Position numbers and translations under genes: made by a program. The notes beneath the pieces are model-generated. The model searched no databases. It worked only from the letters and a program-made list of their open reading frames with translations, and had not been told where the DNA came from. This document shows, in pieces, positions 48,347 to 57,775 of a DNA stretch of 64,000 nucleotides (position 1 is its first letter; each line of letters opens with the position of its first letter). The stretch lies in assembly GCF_014174395.1 (NCBI RefSeq), contig NZ_JABEQD010000013.1, positions 35,722 to 99,721 of the forward strand. The letters run 5' to 3'. This DNA comes from Gluconacetobacter aggeris. GTDB taxonomy: Bacteria > Pseudomonadota > Alphaproteobacteria > Acetobacterales > Acetobacteraceae.

Positions 48347-48458
48347 GCCTGCTCTCGTCTCTGCCTGATCGTCTTTGTCATATCGTCCCGGTACGGTTTG
48401 GCCGGGCTGGATACTGAAATCCATCCCGGCCGACGCGGCAATCCCCTGAGGGAGAGGA

Positions 48459-50036
48459 TCAGTGCCGGAAGTGACGCATACCTGTGAACACCATGGCGAT
48501 GCCGGCACGGTCGGCGGCGGCGATCACCTCGTCATCGCGGATCGAACCGCCGGGCTGAATCACCGCGGTGGCCCCTGCCGCGATCGCGGCCTCCAGCCCG
48601 TCGGCGAACGGGAAGAAGGCGTCGGACGCCACCACGCTGCCGGCCGTCAGCGACTGGTCCAGCCCTGCGGCGCGTGACGCTTCCGCCCCCTTGATCGCGG
48701 CGATGCGCGCGGAATCCACGCGGCTCATCTGTCCCGCGCCGATCCCGACCGTGGCCTGGCCCTTGGCGTAGATGATGGCGTTCGACTTCACATGCTTGCA
48801 CACGCGGAAGGCGAAGGTGAGGTCCGCCATCTCGGCCTCGGTGGGGGCGCGCTGCGTCACCACCTTCAGCTCGCCGGGGACGATGCGGCCATTATCGCGC
48901 GTCTGGGCCAGGAAACCGCCGGCGACCGAGCGGATGATCACCCCGCCCTCGGCCGGGTCGGGCATCGCGCCGGTCAGCAGCAGGCGCAGGTTCTTCTTGC
49001 GGGCCAGGATCTCCCGCGCCTCGTCCGTTGCGTCGGGCGCCACGATCACCTCGGTAAAGATCGCGGCGATGCGTGCGGCGGCCTCGGCATCCAGCGTCCG
49101 GTTCAGGGCGACGATGCCGCCGAAGGCCGAGACCGGGTCGCAGCGCAGCGCCAGGTCCCATGCCGCCGACAGGCTGTCGGCGGTCGCGATGCCGCAGGGA
49201 TTGGCATGTTTGACGATCACCACCGCCGGCGCGTCGAATTCCGCCACCGCCTCGAATGCGGCATCGGTGTCGTTCAGGTTGTTGTAGGACAATGCCTTGC
49301 CCTGGATCTGCCGCGCTGTGGCCACGCCGGGGCGCTTGCTGCCATCGGCGTAGAAGGCCGCCTGCTGGTGCGGGTTCTCGCCATAGCGCAGGCTTTCGCG
49401 GCGCTGGCCCGCCACCGTCAGGCGCTCGGGCAGCGCATCGCCGCGCTGGGCCGCGAACCAGGCGGCGATCGCGGCGTCATAGGCAGCGGTGCGGGCATAG
49501 GCAGCACCCGCCAGCGCGCGCCGGGCCTCCAGCGTGGTGCCGCCTTCCGACAGCGCCGCGATGATGGCGCCATATTGCGCGGGGTCGGTCAGCACCACGA
49601 CGTGATCATGGTTCTTGGAGGCGGCGCGGATCAGTGCCGGACCGCCGATATCGATATTCTCGATGCAATCCTCGACGCCGGCGCCGGAGGCCACCGTAGC
49701 CTCGAACGGGTAGAGATTCACCGCGACCAGGTCGATCGGCGCAATCCCGTGCTGTTCCATCTGCGCGACGTGCGCCGGCAGGTCGCGACGGCCCAGGATG
49801 CCGCCATGGATCTGCGGCACCAGCGTCTTGACCCGGCCGTCAAGGATTTCCGGAAAGCCGGTATGGTCCGACACCTCGGTCACGGGCACCCCGGCCTCGC
49901 GCAACGTGCGGGCCGACCCGCCGGTCGAGAGGATCTCGGCCCCATGCGCCACCAGGGCGCGGGCGAGGTCGAGCAATCCCGTCTTGTCGGAAACGGAAAT
50001 CAGGGCACGGCGGACCGGCACTGGCGTCTGGGTCAT
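48459..50036 (-). CDS. purH: Bifunctional AICAR formyltransferase / IMP cyclohydrolase
   Basis: 525 residues, the normal length; last two steps of IMP synthesis. The N-terminal cyclohydrolase has [18 protein letters not shown] and [16 protein letters not shown], and the C-terminal transferase has [12 protein letters not shown] with the catalytic Lys-His. It stands alone between repeat copy E and the secreted protein gene. Confidence 0.96.
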   Translation of the reverse strand: MTQTPVPVRRALISVSDKTGLLDLARALVAHGAEILSTGGSARTLREAGVPVTEVSDHTGFPEILDGRVKTLVPQIHGGILGRRDLPAHVAQMEQHGIAPIDLVAVNLYPFEATVASGAGVEDCIENIDIGGPALIRAASKNHDHVVVLTDPAQYGAIIAALSEGGTTLEARRALAGAAYARTAAYDAAIAAWFAAQRGDALPERLTVAGQRRESLRYGENPHQQAAFYADGSKRPGVATARQIQGKALSYNNLNDTDAAFEAVAEFDAPAVVIVKHANPCGIATADSLSAAWDLALRCDPVSAFGGIVALNRTLDAEAAARIAAIFTEVIVAPDATDEAREILARKKNLRLLLTGAMPDPAEGGVIIRSVAGGFLAQTRDNGRIVPGELKVVTQRAPTEAEMADLTFAFRVCKHVKSNAIIYAKGQATVGIGAGQMSRVDSARIAAIKGAEASRAAGLDQSLTAGSVVASDAFFPFADGLEAAIAAGATAVIQPGGSIRDDEVIAAADRAGIAMVFTGMRHFRH

Positions 50037-50153
50037 CGCGGGGGCGGCCTTTCAGGATGGGGCAGGCAGGAAAGCCGCGTCCTTAATCCAAGCGGGTCCT
50101 GGGGGGCAACAGATGTGTGGGCTGGGTCGTCGAGTCCACGCGGAAGCTCTTCT

Positions 50154-50271
50154 GTTCTTTTATGAAAAAAAGAACCAAAAAACTTTGGATTTCTTAAGGG
50201 AAATCCTGCGGATATCGTTGGATGCCAAACGAACGAAAGTCTTTCTGCTTCTTTTTCTTCAGAAAAAGAAG
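50154..50271 (-). repeat. AT-rich composite inverted-repeat element, copy E
   Basis: 118 bp in the same orientation as copy A. The terminal hairpins are GTTCTTTTATG/AAAAAAAGAAC and CTTCTTTTTCTTCAGAAAAAGAAG. The core has changed but still folds (GGATTT/AAATCC). It lies between purH and pabC and contains the pabC stop. Confidence 0.85.
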
Positions 50272-51056
50272 AGGCCCTGCCGCACCGCCGCGACCCTGTC
50301 CAGCGCCATGACCAGAGGCGCGCCGTCCAGACTGACCACCGGCCGCACCGACAGGCTGCTGACCAGAATCATGCCGCCGGACAGGTCGGCCGGCATCAGC
50401 GATGCTTCCTCGACCAGACCTGCCGCCAGCAGCACGGCCCGGGCGATGCCGGGCAGCGCACCGTCCTCGACCGGTGGGGTCAGCAGACGCCCGTCACGCA
50501 GGGCCAGCACGGTGCTGACGGTGCTTTCGGCCACCCGGCCGGCGCCGTTCAGCAGCAGTGCGTCATCGGCTCCGCGCTGCTCGGCTTCCAGCCGGGCCAG
50601 GATATTGGGCAGGTAATTCAGGCTCTTGATCCGCGACAGGGGGGAATCCGCGTCGCGCCGGATGCGGGTGCTGATGATCAGGTGCGCCGGCCCTGGCGCG
50701 GGGGTGGCCGGAAAGGGCACGATCAGGAGCGTTGGTTGTGGGCGCGGGGGCGGCAGCAGGCCGCGCGGGCCGCAGCCGCGCGTCAGTGTCAGGCGCAGCG
50801 CGCCCTCGTCCAGCGCATTCCGGCGCACCACCTGGCCCAGCGCATCCTCGATCGCATCCAGATCGGGTGCCGGAAACATGAGCATCTCGGCGCCACGCCG
50901 CAGCCGGTCGAGATGGCGGGGCAGATGGGCGATATGGCCGCCGGACACACGCATGGTCTCGAACAGCCCGTCGCCCAGCGTCAGGCCGCGATCGGAGGGG
51001 TCGATCCGTGCCTGGTGCCGCGGGACCAGCCGGCCGTCCAGCCACAGGACATTCAT
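50259..51056 (-). CDS. pabC: Aminodeoxychorismate lyase (class IV aminotransferase)
   Basis: 265 residues; releases p-aminobenzoate and pyruvate for folate synthesis. GLTLGDGLFETMRV, the PLP lysine in IKSLNYLPNILAR and the AESTVSTVL segment are typical of class IV. The sequence alone does not fully exclude a D-amino-acid or branched-chain aminotransferase, but the overlap with pabB (ATGA) supports the lyase. The last three residues (FFF) and stop are encoded by repeat copy E. Confidence 0.85.
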   Translation of the reverse strand: MNVLWLDGRLVPRHQARIDPSDRGLTLGDGLFETMRVSGGHIAHLPRHLDRLRRGAEMLMFPAPDLDAIEDALGQVVRRNALDEGALRLTLTRGCGPRGLLPPPRPQPTLLIVPFPATPAPGPAHLIISTRIRRDADSPLSRIKSLNYLPNILARLEAEQRGADDALLLNGAGRVAESTVSTVLALRDGRLLTPPVEDGALPGIARAVLLAAGLVEEASLMPADLSGGMILVSSLSVRPVVSLDGAPLVMALDRVAAVRQGLFFF

Positions 51057-52420
51057 GGCGCAGGCTCGGCCGGACGATCGCCGAACAGGGCCAGCAGGGG
51101 GGCGATCTTCAGGCACATTTCCGCATATTCCCGCTGGGGGTCCGACAGGATCGTGATCCCGCCGCCCGCCGCCGCCACGATCGTATCGGGGGTCGCGGCC
51201 AAGGCACGGATGATGACTGAACTGTCCATGGCACCGTCGGTTCCGATGCGGAAGACGATCCCGCAATAGGGCCCACGATCCGAAGCCTCCAATTCATCGA
51301 TGAGCCGCATGGCCTGATGTTTCGGGGCGCCGGTCACCGATCCGGGCGGCAGGGAGGCACGCAGCAGGTCGATGGCATCCTGTCCTGGCGCCAGCGTGGC
51401 CGCGACCTCGGAGACCAGATGGTGGAGATGGGCGAAGGTTTCGACCGACAGCAGTTCCGGGACGCCGACGCTGCCGATCCGCGCCACGCGGCCCAGATCG
51501 TTGCGCATCAGGTCCACGATCATCAGGTTCTCCGCCCGTTCCTTGTCGTCGGCGACCAGTTCCGCCCGCTGGATGTCATCCAGTTCCGGCGTGGTGCCGC
51601 GTGGACGGGTGCCCTTGATCGGCCGTGTGCGGGCCACCCGGTCGCGCCCCAGATGCACGAACCGCTCGGGCGAGGCCGACAGCAGGCTGAACCTGCCTCC
51701 ACACGCCAGCCAGGCCCCGAACGGAGCCGGCGAGGCCCGGCGCAGCGCCCGGTAGATGTCGATAGCGGCCAGATCCGGCGGCCGTCTGGCGACATGCCGG
51801 CCGGTGATGTTGACCTGGAAGATCTCGCCCGCCGCGATCCGCTCCACTGCCGCTGCCACGGCACCGGCATATTGTCCCGGCGTGCGGTCGGGAACGAACA
51901 TGGCGCGCGGCAGGGCTGCCGGTGGCGGGGCCGGTGGCAGCGCGGCCCATTCGGCATGGAATGCGGCGAACAGCCCCTCTGCATCCGCACGGATCGTCGC
52001 CAGATGCACCTGGTGCCGCACGCGATCGAACAGCACCGCGTGGTCATAAAGGGCCGCCGCCAGATCCGGCCGGGTGGGATCGGCTGCATGGCGGGTCGCG
52101 ATCCCTTCCGCCCATTGCCCCACGCCGTAGCCGGCGAAACCGATCACCCCGCCGACGAACGGCCATGGCCCGGCATCCGCGACCGGCGCCAGTGCCAGCA
52201 GGCCGCGCAGCGCCGCGAGAGGATCGGTCCCATCCCCGGTGCGCCAGTCCAGCACATGGACGGGATGGCGGCACAGGATGACCCAGCGCGCGCGGGGTCC
52301 GGGCTCGCCACCGCTGTCCAGGCAGGCCAGCCAGGGCTCGTCCCGCCATGCCCACAGCACATCGTCCGGGTCCCGCCAGGGCAGGCCCATGGTCCGGACG
52401 GCGCCGGATGGCCGGTCCAT
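51053..52420 (-). CDS. pabB: Aminodeoxychorismate synthase component I
   Basis: 455 residues. The chorismate-binding domain has the motifs GEIFQVNITGRH, TRPIKGTRPRG, DLMRNDLGRVA and GSVTGAPKHQAMRLIDELE. Folate pathway, cytoplasm. It starts 5 bp after the ptsP stop, so it shares its transcript. The glutaminase partner (PabA) is not in the window. Confidence 0.93.
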   Translation of the reverse strand: MDRPSGAVRTMGLPWRDPDDVLWAWRDEPWLACLDSGGEPGPRARWVILCRHPVHVLDWRTGDGTDPLAALRGLLALAPVADAGPWPFVGGVIGFAGYGVGQWAEGIATRHAADPTRPDLAAALYDHAVLFDRVRHQVHLATIRADAEGLFAAFHAEWAALPPAPPPAALPRAMFVPDRTPGQYAGAVAAAVERIAAGEIFQVNITGRHVARRPPDLAAIDIYRALRRASPAPFGAWLACGGRFSLLSASPERFVHLGRDRVARTRPIKGTRPRGTTPELDDIQRAELVADDKERAENLMIVDLMRNDLGRVARIGSVGVPELLSVETFAHLHHLVSEVAATLAPGQDAIDLLRASLPPGSVTGAPKHQAMRLIDELEASDRGPYCGIVFRIGTDGAMDSSVIIRALAATPDTIVAAAGGGITILSDPQREYAEMCLKIAPLLALFGDRPAEPAP

Positions 52421-52425
52421 CGCCT

Positions 52426-54285
52426 TCAGGTCCCGGCGGCGAAATCGTCGATCAGGCCCGTCACCTCGGTCACGTCCGAGGCTTCCATCACCCGGTGGGC
52501 CAGGCGGCGGCAATCCTCGAAGGACAGGGCACGCACCACCTTCTTGACCCGGGGCACGGCCGAGGCCGTCATCGAGAATGAACGCAGGCCCAGCCCGATC
52601 AGCAGCGGCACCACCCGTGGGTCGCCCGCGATCTCGCCGCAGAGCGAAATCGGGCGGTACTGACGCAGCGCCGCCTCGGTCGCGGCCTGGATCAGGCGCA
52701 GCACGGCCGGATGAAGCGGGTGATAAAGCGGTGCGACCTCGGCCGAGCCCCGATCGACCGCGAGCGTGTACATCGTCAGGTCGTTGGTGCCGATGGCCAG
52801 GAATTCGGCTTCCTGCGCCAGCGCGTCGCCCATGATGGCCGCTGCCGGGGTTTCCACCATGATGCCCAGCGGCGGCAGGGTGTCGCCCAGTTGGACGCCC
52901 TTGCGGCGCAGGCGACGGGCCACGCGATGATAGATCTCCCGCGCCTCGCGCAGTTCGGGCACGACCGTCACCATCGGCAGCATCACCCGCACCGGTCCGG
53001 CGACGGAGGCCTTGAGGATCGCGGCGAACTGGGTTTCCAGCACGGCGGGATAGCGCAGCAGCAGGCGCAGGCCGCGCATCCCCAGCGCGGGATTGATGGT
53101 ATCGCCCTCCTGGTTCAATCCCGCGCGCTCCAGGGCCTCGCTATGCTTTTCGCCCCCCCAGTCCACGACGCGGATCGTGGTCGTGTCGCCCGCCATCGTG
53201 CCGATGATCTCGGCATAGATCGCCGCCTGCCGGTCTTCGTCCGGCATGGTTGCGGCATTCATGAACAGGAATTCGGTGCGCAGGAGGCCGATGCCCGAAG
53301 CCCCGGACTGCGCGATCAGCGGCAGTTCGGCCGGCAGTTCCAGATTGGCCTGCAATTGCAGCTTCTCGCCACTGGACAGGCGGGCGGGCAGACGGCGCAG
53401 GCGGCCCAGCGCCTGGCGTTCGCGCGCATGGTCCGCCACCCCGCGCCGCGCGGCCTCCAGCGTCTCCGCGCTGGGATCGATCACCACGTGGCCGGTCGTG
53501 CCGTCCACCACCATGGTCGCGCCGTCGCGCGCATGGGCGGTCAGCCCATGGGCGGCCAGCACGGTGGGAATCCCGAGAGCGCGCAGCATGATGGCGGTGT
53601 GGTCGGTCGATCCGCCCTCCTCGGTCGCGACCGCGACGATGCGCGAGGGATCGATCAGCGCCGCGTCGGCGGGGCGCAACTGTTCGGCCACCAGCACCGT
53701 ACCCGCGGGCATCGCGCTGAAGGACCGGAAGGGCGTACGGCCCAGATTGCGCACCAGGCGCTGGCCGATTTCGCGAAACTCTCCGGCACGGCGCTGGGCG
53801 GCGGCCGCATCTTCGCCGCCGATTTCGGCCCCGTCGCGCAGCAGGGCCTGGGCCAGGCTTTCGGTCTCCTCGCGGACGGCCAGTTCGGCCGTGCGTCCGT
53901 CGCGGACGATGCGCTCGTGAATCCCGCGTTGCAGGCGCGACGGGCCGAGCATCCGGCGATAGACTTCAAGCAGCGACCCGATCTCGATCTGGCCGTCCTC
54001 GGGCAGGATCGCCAGCCGGTCGCGCAGCCGTTCGATCTGGCGCACCGAGCGTTCGATCGCCTCGCCCAACCGTTCCAGCTCATGCTCCGGATTGTCGCTG
54101 CGGGCGGCGGCATCGATATCCGGCGCGGGGCTTTCCAGCACCAGCATCACCGGACCGATGGCCATGCCCCGGACCGTGGCATCACCACTCAGGCGGATTT
54201 CGGGCGGCGTGGCCGCGGGGGCCGCGCCGCGCGGTCGCCGCCGGCGACGGGGAGAAGTCTGGTCGGGCCCGTCAGTCGTCTTCAT
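52426..54285 (-). CDS. ptsP: PTS enzyme I (phosphoenolpyruvate-protein phosphotransferase)
   Basis: 619 residues with about 30 extra residues at the N-terminus containing an Arg-rich SPRRRRRPRG. The phosphohistidine is His229 in EEGGSTDHTAIMLRALGIPT, where Asp replaces the usual Ser. The C-terminal PEP site has LRTEFLFM, GTNDLTMYTLAVDR and a CGEIAGD loop. No GAF domain is present, so it is a plain enzyme I. It phosphorylates HPr from PEP. Overlaps ptsH by 14 bp. Confidence 0.93.
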   Translation of the reverse strand: MKTTDGPDQTSPRRRRRPRGAAPAATPPEIRLSGDATVRGMAIGPVMLVLESPAPDIDAAARSDNPEHELERLGEAIERSVRQIERLRDRLAILPEDGQIEIGSLLEVYRRMLGPSRLQRGIHERIVRDGRTAELAVREETESLAQALLRDGAEIGGEDAAAAQRRAGEFREIGQRLVRNLGRTPFRSFSAMPAGTVLVAEQLRPADAALIDPSRIVAVATEEGGSTDHTAIMLRALGIPTVLAAHGLTAHARDGATMVVDGTTGHVVIDPSAETLEAARRGVADHARERQALGRLRRLPARLSSGEKLQLQANLELPAELPLIAQSGASGIGLLRTEFLFMNAATMPDEDRQAAIYAEIIGTMAGDTTTIRVVDWGGEKHSEALERAGLNQEGDTINPALGMRGLRLLLRYPAVLETQFAAILKASVAGPVRVMLPMVTVVPELREAREIYHRVARRLRRKGVQLGDTLPPLGIMVETPAAAIMGDALAQEAEFLAIGTNDLTMYTLAVDRGSAEVAPLYHPLHPAVLRLIQAATEAALRQYRPISLCGEIAGDPRVVPLLIGLGLRSFSMTASAVPRVKKVVRALSFEDCRRLAHRVMEASDVTEVTGLIDDFAAGT

Positions 54286-54592
54286 GGAAGCCAGCCTCGA
54301 TCAGAGCCATAAGGGCCTCGATCGCCGCATGGGCATCCCATCCGGTGGCCATCAGCGTCACGGATTCCCCGCGACCGGCGCCCAGCATCATCAGCCCCAT
54401 GATCGAGCGCGCCGACACCGTCTGGTCGCCACGCCGGACCTCGACATTCGCATCGAACTGTTCGGCCACCGTCACCAGACGGGCGGCCGCGCGGGCATGC
54501 AGGCCCCGGCGATTGACCATCGCGGCGGTTACGGACAGGACATTCGGGTCCTGGGGATCAAGCCCGCCAGAAGACGTGTCGGTGCCGGACAT
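54272..54592 (-). CDS. ptsH: Phosphocarrier protein HPr
   Basis: 106 residues with a 20-residue leader. The phosphate-carrying His32 is in NRRGLHARAAARL (Ala replaces the usual Pro), and the regulatory Ser63 in SARSIMGLMMLGA. It takes phosphate from enzyme I (His) or from HprK (Ser). Between EIIA and enzyme I in the operon. Confidence 0.93.
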   Translation of the reverse strand: MSGTDTSSGGLDPQDPNVLSVTAAMVNRRGLHARAAARLVTVAEQFDANVEVRRGDQTVSARSIMGLMMLGAGRGESVTLMATGWDAHAAIEALMALIEAGFHEDD

Positions 54593-54598
54593 GTGTCC

Positions 54599-55051
54599 TC
54601 AGCCGACCGCCGCCCGCTGCTCGCCCAGCAGGCAGCTCCGGGCGCCGCCCAGACATTGCGGCGGCAGGTGCGAGGCGGTGGAGATATATTTGCGCCCGGC
54701 GCCTTCGGCCAGATCGGCACATTCCTCGAGCGTATGGGCGTTGCGGATCTGCGCCAGCTTGACCAGCATCGGCACGTTGACGCCGGCCAGGACCTCGACC
54801 CGCGCATTCTCCATCATGGAAATGGCCAGATTGGAGGGCGTGCTGCCGAACATGTCGGTCAGCAGCAGGACGCCGTCGCCCGTGTCGACGCCGGCAATCA
54901 TCTTTTCCAGGTCCACGCGTCGCAGCACCGGGTCATCCCCGGCCTCGACATTCAGCGTTGCGAGCTGCTCCTGCGGTCCGACCACATGCTCCATCGCGCG
55001 CCTGAGTGTCTCGCCCAACGCGCCATGGGTAACGAGGACCATACCGATCAT
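54599..55051 (-). CDS. PTS EIIA, mannose-type (regulatory)
   Basis: 150 residues. The phospho-accepting His9 is in MVLVTHGALGE, and LLLTDMFGSTPSNLA is the family's second motif. There are no EIIB or EIIC genes, so it is a regulatory EIIA. It overlaps rapZ by 4 bp (ATGA). Confidence 0.93.
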   Translation of the reverse strand: MIGMVLVTHGALGETLRRAMEHVVGPQEQLATLNVEAGDDPVLRRVDLEKMIAGVDTGDGVLLLTDMFGSTPSNLAISMMENARVEVLAGVNVPMLVKLAQIRNAHTLEECADLAEGAGRKYISTASHLPPQCLGGARSCLLGEQRAAVG

Positions 55052-56103
55052 GAAGAATATCGCCCTTCCACGACGTCCGTCACAGGCTCCTTCGGCCGGC
55101 TGGCCCATCGCCAACGATATCGGCCTTGCCGCGCCAGTTCGCGATGCATGACGATAACCGACCATGCACCCTGCTCGTCCGTCCCTGATGAAGGGAGATC
55201 GGACGGCGCCGCACCAATGTCAATACGAGGCGCCTTCGCTGGCCTCTCGCATGTTCCCGCGCATTCCGCAAGACGTTCGGCCAGGGCCTCGACGATCGTG
55301 ACCGAACGATGCCGGCCCCCGGAACAGCCGATGGCGATGGTGGCGTATTTCTTGCCCTCGCGCACGAAGCGGGGCAGCACCAGCCCCAGCATGGCGTCGA
55401 TCTGCTCCAGAAAATGCGGATAATCCGGGTCGGCGGCGACATAATCCGCCACCTCGGCATCCAGGCCGGTCTTAGCCGCCAGCTCGGTGACGTAATAGGG
55501 ATTCCGCAGGAACCGGGCGTCGAACACCATGTCGGCCTCACGCGGCAGGCCGGCGGGAAAGGCGAAGGACATCAATGCCACCGTCAGGCCGCCGCCGCGC
55601 CGGTCGCTGCGGGGAGCGAACCGCGTCTCGACCACCTGCCGCAATTCCGGCGGCGGCAGGTCCGACGTGTCGATCACCATGTCGGCCGCCGCGCGCAGGC
55701 GGGCGGTGAGTTCGATTTCGGCCTCGATCCCTTCCTTGACTGCGCCGCGCATCGCCAGCGGATGGCGGCGCCGGGTGGCGGTGTAGCGGCGCAGCAGCAC
55801 GCTTTCCTCGGCGGTGGCGTAGATCAGTTCGGCCTGCAGGCCGGGATTGACGCGCAGGCGCCCCAGCGCGGCCATGACGGCCGCCGCGTCGAAACCCCGG
55901 GTGCGCGAGTCCACGCCGATCGCCACCGGCTGTTCGGCGCGGGTCACGATTTCGTCCAGCATGCCCAGCGGCGGATTGTCGATCACCTCGTATCCCAGAT
56001 CCTCCAGGATACGCAGGATCGACGATTTTCCTGCCCCGGACAGGCCTGTGACCAGCAGGATGCGGCGCGGCGCGGGTGCTCCGTCGAGTGAAGAATCCGT
56101 CAC
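55048..56103 (-). CDS. rapZ: RapZ-like P-loop protein (RNase adapter family)
   Basis: 351 residues, longer than the usual 280-310. The P-loop is TGLSGAGKSS, then DSRTRGFD, and the C-terminal GCSGGRHRSVTIVEALAERL motif. RapZ in enterobacteria controls GlcN6P synthase through small RNAs; the alphaproteobacterial role is not clear. About 60 residues after the last motif, starting AGTCERPAKAPRIDIG, form an insert and tail not seen in E. coli. Confidence 0.9.
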   Translation of the reverse strand: MTDSSLDGAPAPRRILLVTGLSGAGKSSILRILEDLGYEVIDNPPLGMLDEIVTRAEQPVAIGVDSRTRGFDAAAVMAALGRLRVNPGLQAELIYATAEESVLLRRYTATRRRHPLAMRGAVKEGIEAEIELTARLRAAADMVIDTSDLPPPELRQVVETRFAPRSDRRGGGLTVALMSFAFPAGLPREADMVFDARFLRNPYYVTELAAKTGLDAEVADYVAADPDYPHFLEQIDAMLGLVLPRFVREGKKYATIAIGCSGGRHRSVTIVEALAERLAECAGTCERPAKAPRIDIGAAPSDLPSSGTDEQGAWSVIVMHRELARQGRYRWRWASRPKEPVTDVVEGRYSS

Positions 56104-56232
56104 GGGAAATCCTGGCTGAACAAGGGCCGGACACCTTCGGGCACGGGAGCGGCCTGGATATCAGGCGGGCTCACGACACCGTCCCCCAAGCATGGGACAC
56201 TGAAAGAACCGACATGGGAAGAGGCACGGGGA

Positions 56233-56685
56233 TTACAATTGCTCCAAGGTTAAGATTTCGCAATGCCCCGCCAGACCGGCAAGAGCCAGGTTGATCCGCG
56301 CCACAGCCGAGGGCAATGCCGGGTCCAGCCGGATTTCCGGCAGGCCGGTCAAAGGATCGTGCGCCGTCGCGGGCAGCCGGTCGGGCCTGTCCTCCGGCCT
56401 GACCAGCCGCACGGCCAGGACCGCGCGAACTTCCGCCACGAACGGCAGGCGGGCAATCCCCATGCCCCGGACCTCGATCAATCCGGCCAGCGCCGGAGGG
56501 GCCGATGCCCGGTCGCCCTCCAGGACCACGCGATCATCCGCCACCAGATCGTAGCCGGAATCCACCAGCCGCAGCAGCAGATCCGACTTGCCGATGCCCG
56601 ATGGCCCCAGCAGAAGCACGCCCTGCCGGTCGCGCGCCGCGCAACTGCCATGGACCTGAACCTTTGACGAGCGTAATTGTTCCAT
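56233..56685 (-). CDS. hprK: HPr kinase/phosphorylase, short alphaproteobacterial form
   Basis: 150 residues, only the kinase domain. Walker A LLLGPSGIGKSDLLLRL (about 24-40) and the HprK signature LIEVRGMGIARL are intact; the N-terminal half of the Gram-positive enzyme is missing, as usual in this class. It phosphorylates HPr on serine. First gene of the hprK-rapZ-EIIA-ptsH-ptsP-pabB-pabC run. No ChvG/ChvI-like sensor pair stands before it. Confidence 0.9.
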   Translation of the reverse strand: MEQLRSSKVQVHGSCAARDRQGVLLLGPSGIGKSDLLLRLVDSGYDLVADDRVVLEGDRASAPPALAGLIEVRGMGIARLPFVAEVRAVLAVRLVRPEDRPDRLPATAHDPLTGLPEIRLDPALPSAVARINLALAGLAGHCEILTLEQL

Positions 56686-56778
56686 GTCCGTTAAAATGAC
56701 CCCTCAGGGTTGAAATTCACCGTGAACAGAATATGACGTTTTCGTTATCGATGTCCGAAGTGGGAGATCACGCACGGC

Positions 56779-57102
56779 ATGACGGACCACGAGATCCACG
56801 TTCGGCATTTGACCGGGATCGATCCGGGAGCAACAGGAAAACCGCCCGGTCTGACGGAGCAATGCCGCGTGGCCCTGGACCGTGGCGCCCGTGCCCTGGC
56901 GCGCGACGGATACCGGCTGGAAGATGTGACGCGCATCATCTTCCTGATGCGTGACACGGACGGTTTCCCGTCCTGCTTTCCGCTGCTGCGTGACGCGTTC
57001 GGCACCGGCCGGCCCGGCACCACCCTGCGGCTGGTCACGGAATTCGACAGCCCCGGAACCCTGATTGAAATCGAACTCGTGGTCGACCCGGCGCAGATCT
57101 GA
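56779..57102 (+). CDS. RidA-like (YjgF/YER057c/UK114) protein
   Basis: 107 residues. The arrangement of a helix followed by LEDVTRIIFLMRDTDGF, RPGTTLRLV and IEIELVV is that of RidA proteins, which remove reactive imines made by PLP enzymes. The key Arg is in FGTGRPGTT. Divergent from hprK. Confidence 0.7.
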   Translation: MTDHEIHVRHLTGIDPGATGKPPGLTEQCRVALDRGARALARDGYRLEDVTRIIFLMRDTDGFPSCFPLLRDAFGTGRPGTTLRLVTEFDSPGTLIEIELVVDPAQI

Positions 57103-57108
57103 GCGCTG

Positions 57109-57621
57109 TCAGCGCCGCTGCTGGAGAATACTGGCCAGCGTGAACAGGCGGCGGGCGGTTTCGTTATCCATGTCGATCTTGTCGCGCAGGCGTTCGACCA
57201 TCAGGGCGGCGCCATCATTATGCAGGCCCCGCCGCCCCATATCGATCGCCCGGATGCGCATCGTGTTCCCTTCACGCACCGCTTCGTCGAAACTGTCGAC
57301 CAGCAGGACGTAATCCTTGATCAGGCGGCGGAAGGGGGTGAGCGAGATCCGATAGATGCGCAGCGGTCTGTCGTGCGCATCGCGCACATCGAAGACGAGG
57401 CCGTTGGTCTGCACCGACAGATGCAGGATGAACGGCCCGATCAGCCCTTCGGGCAGGAAACGGGCCGTCTGCTGCAGGTCGGCAATCGCCTGGTTGACGT
57501 CGTTCTGCCGTGCCCGGCTGTTCGTCAGCGCGTTCTCGACATCTTCAAGCACGACGCGCGCCAGCACTGTGGAACCGGTCGGCCCGCCGCCATGCGGTGG
57601 GTTGTCGGGTAATGGATGCAC
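57109..57621 (-). CDS. UPF0262 family protein
   Basis: 170 residues, nearly all matching UPF0262: RARQNDVNQAIADL, IGPFILHLSVQTNGLVFDVRD and LRIYRISLTPFRRLIKDY. Function unknown, found in alphaproteobacteria. ATG with GGGGAGG 6 nt upstream. It is convergent with the RidA gene. Confidence 0.9.
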   Translation of the reverse strand: MHPLPDNPPHGGGPTGSTVLARVVLEDVENALTNSRARQNDVNQAIADLQQTARFLPEGLIGPFILHLSVQTNGLVFDVRDAHDRPLRIYRISLTPFRRLIKDYVLLVDSFDEAVREGNTMRIRAIDMGRRGLHNDGAALMVERLRDKIDMDNETARRLFTLASILQQRR

Positions 57622-57775
57622 CGCCTCCCCTTTCCCTTTGCTGTCCCGGCACGCTCCCGCGGGGCGGGAGCCATGGCCGGTGACGCATATTACACATCGT
57701 GCGTGGCGCCGACACGAGGGGATCGCAGGGAACGTCCCTATCCCCGCGCCCGGTTGCGCGTGTTTCAGATTCCAG

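Noticed and set aside
57653..57671. Hairpin GCTCCCGC/GCGGGAGC upstream of the UPF0262 gene
   Set aside because: No T tract and no clear function; could be chance in GC-rich DNA.
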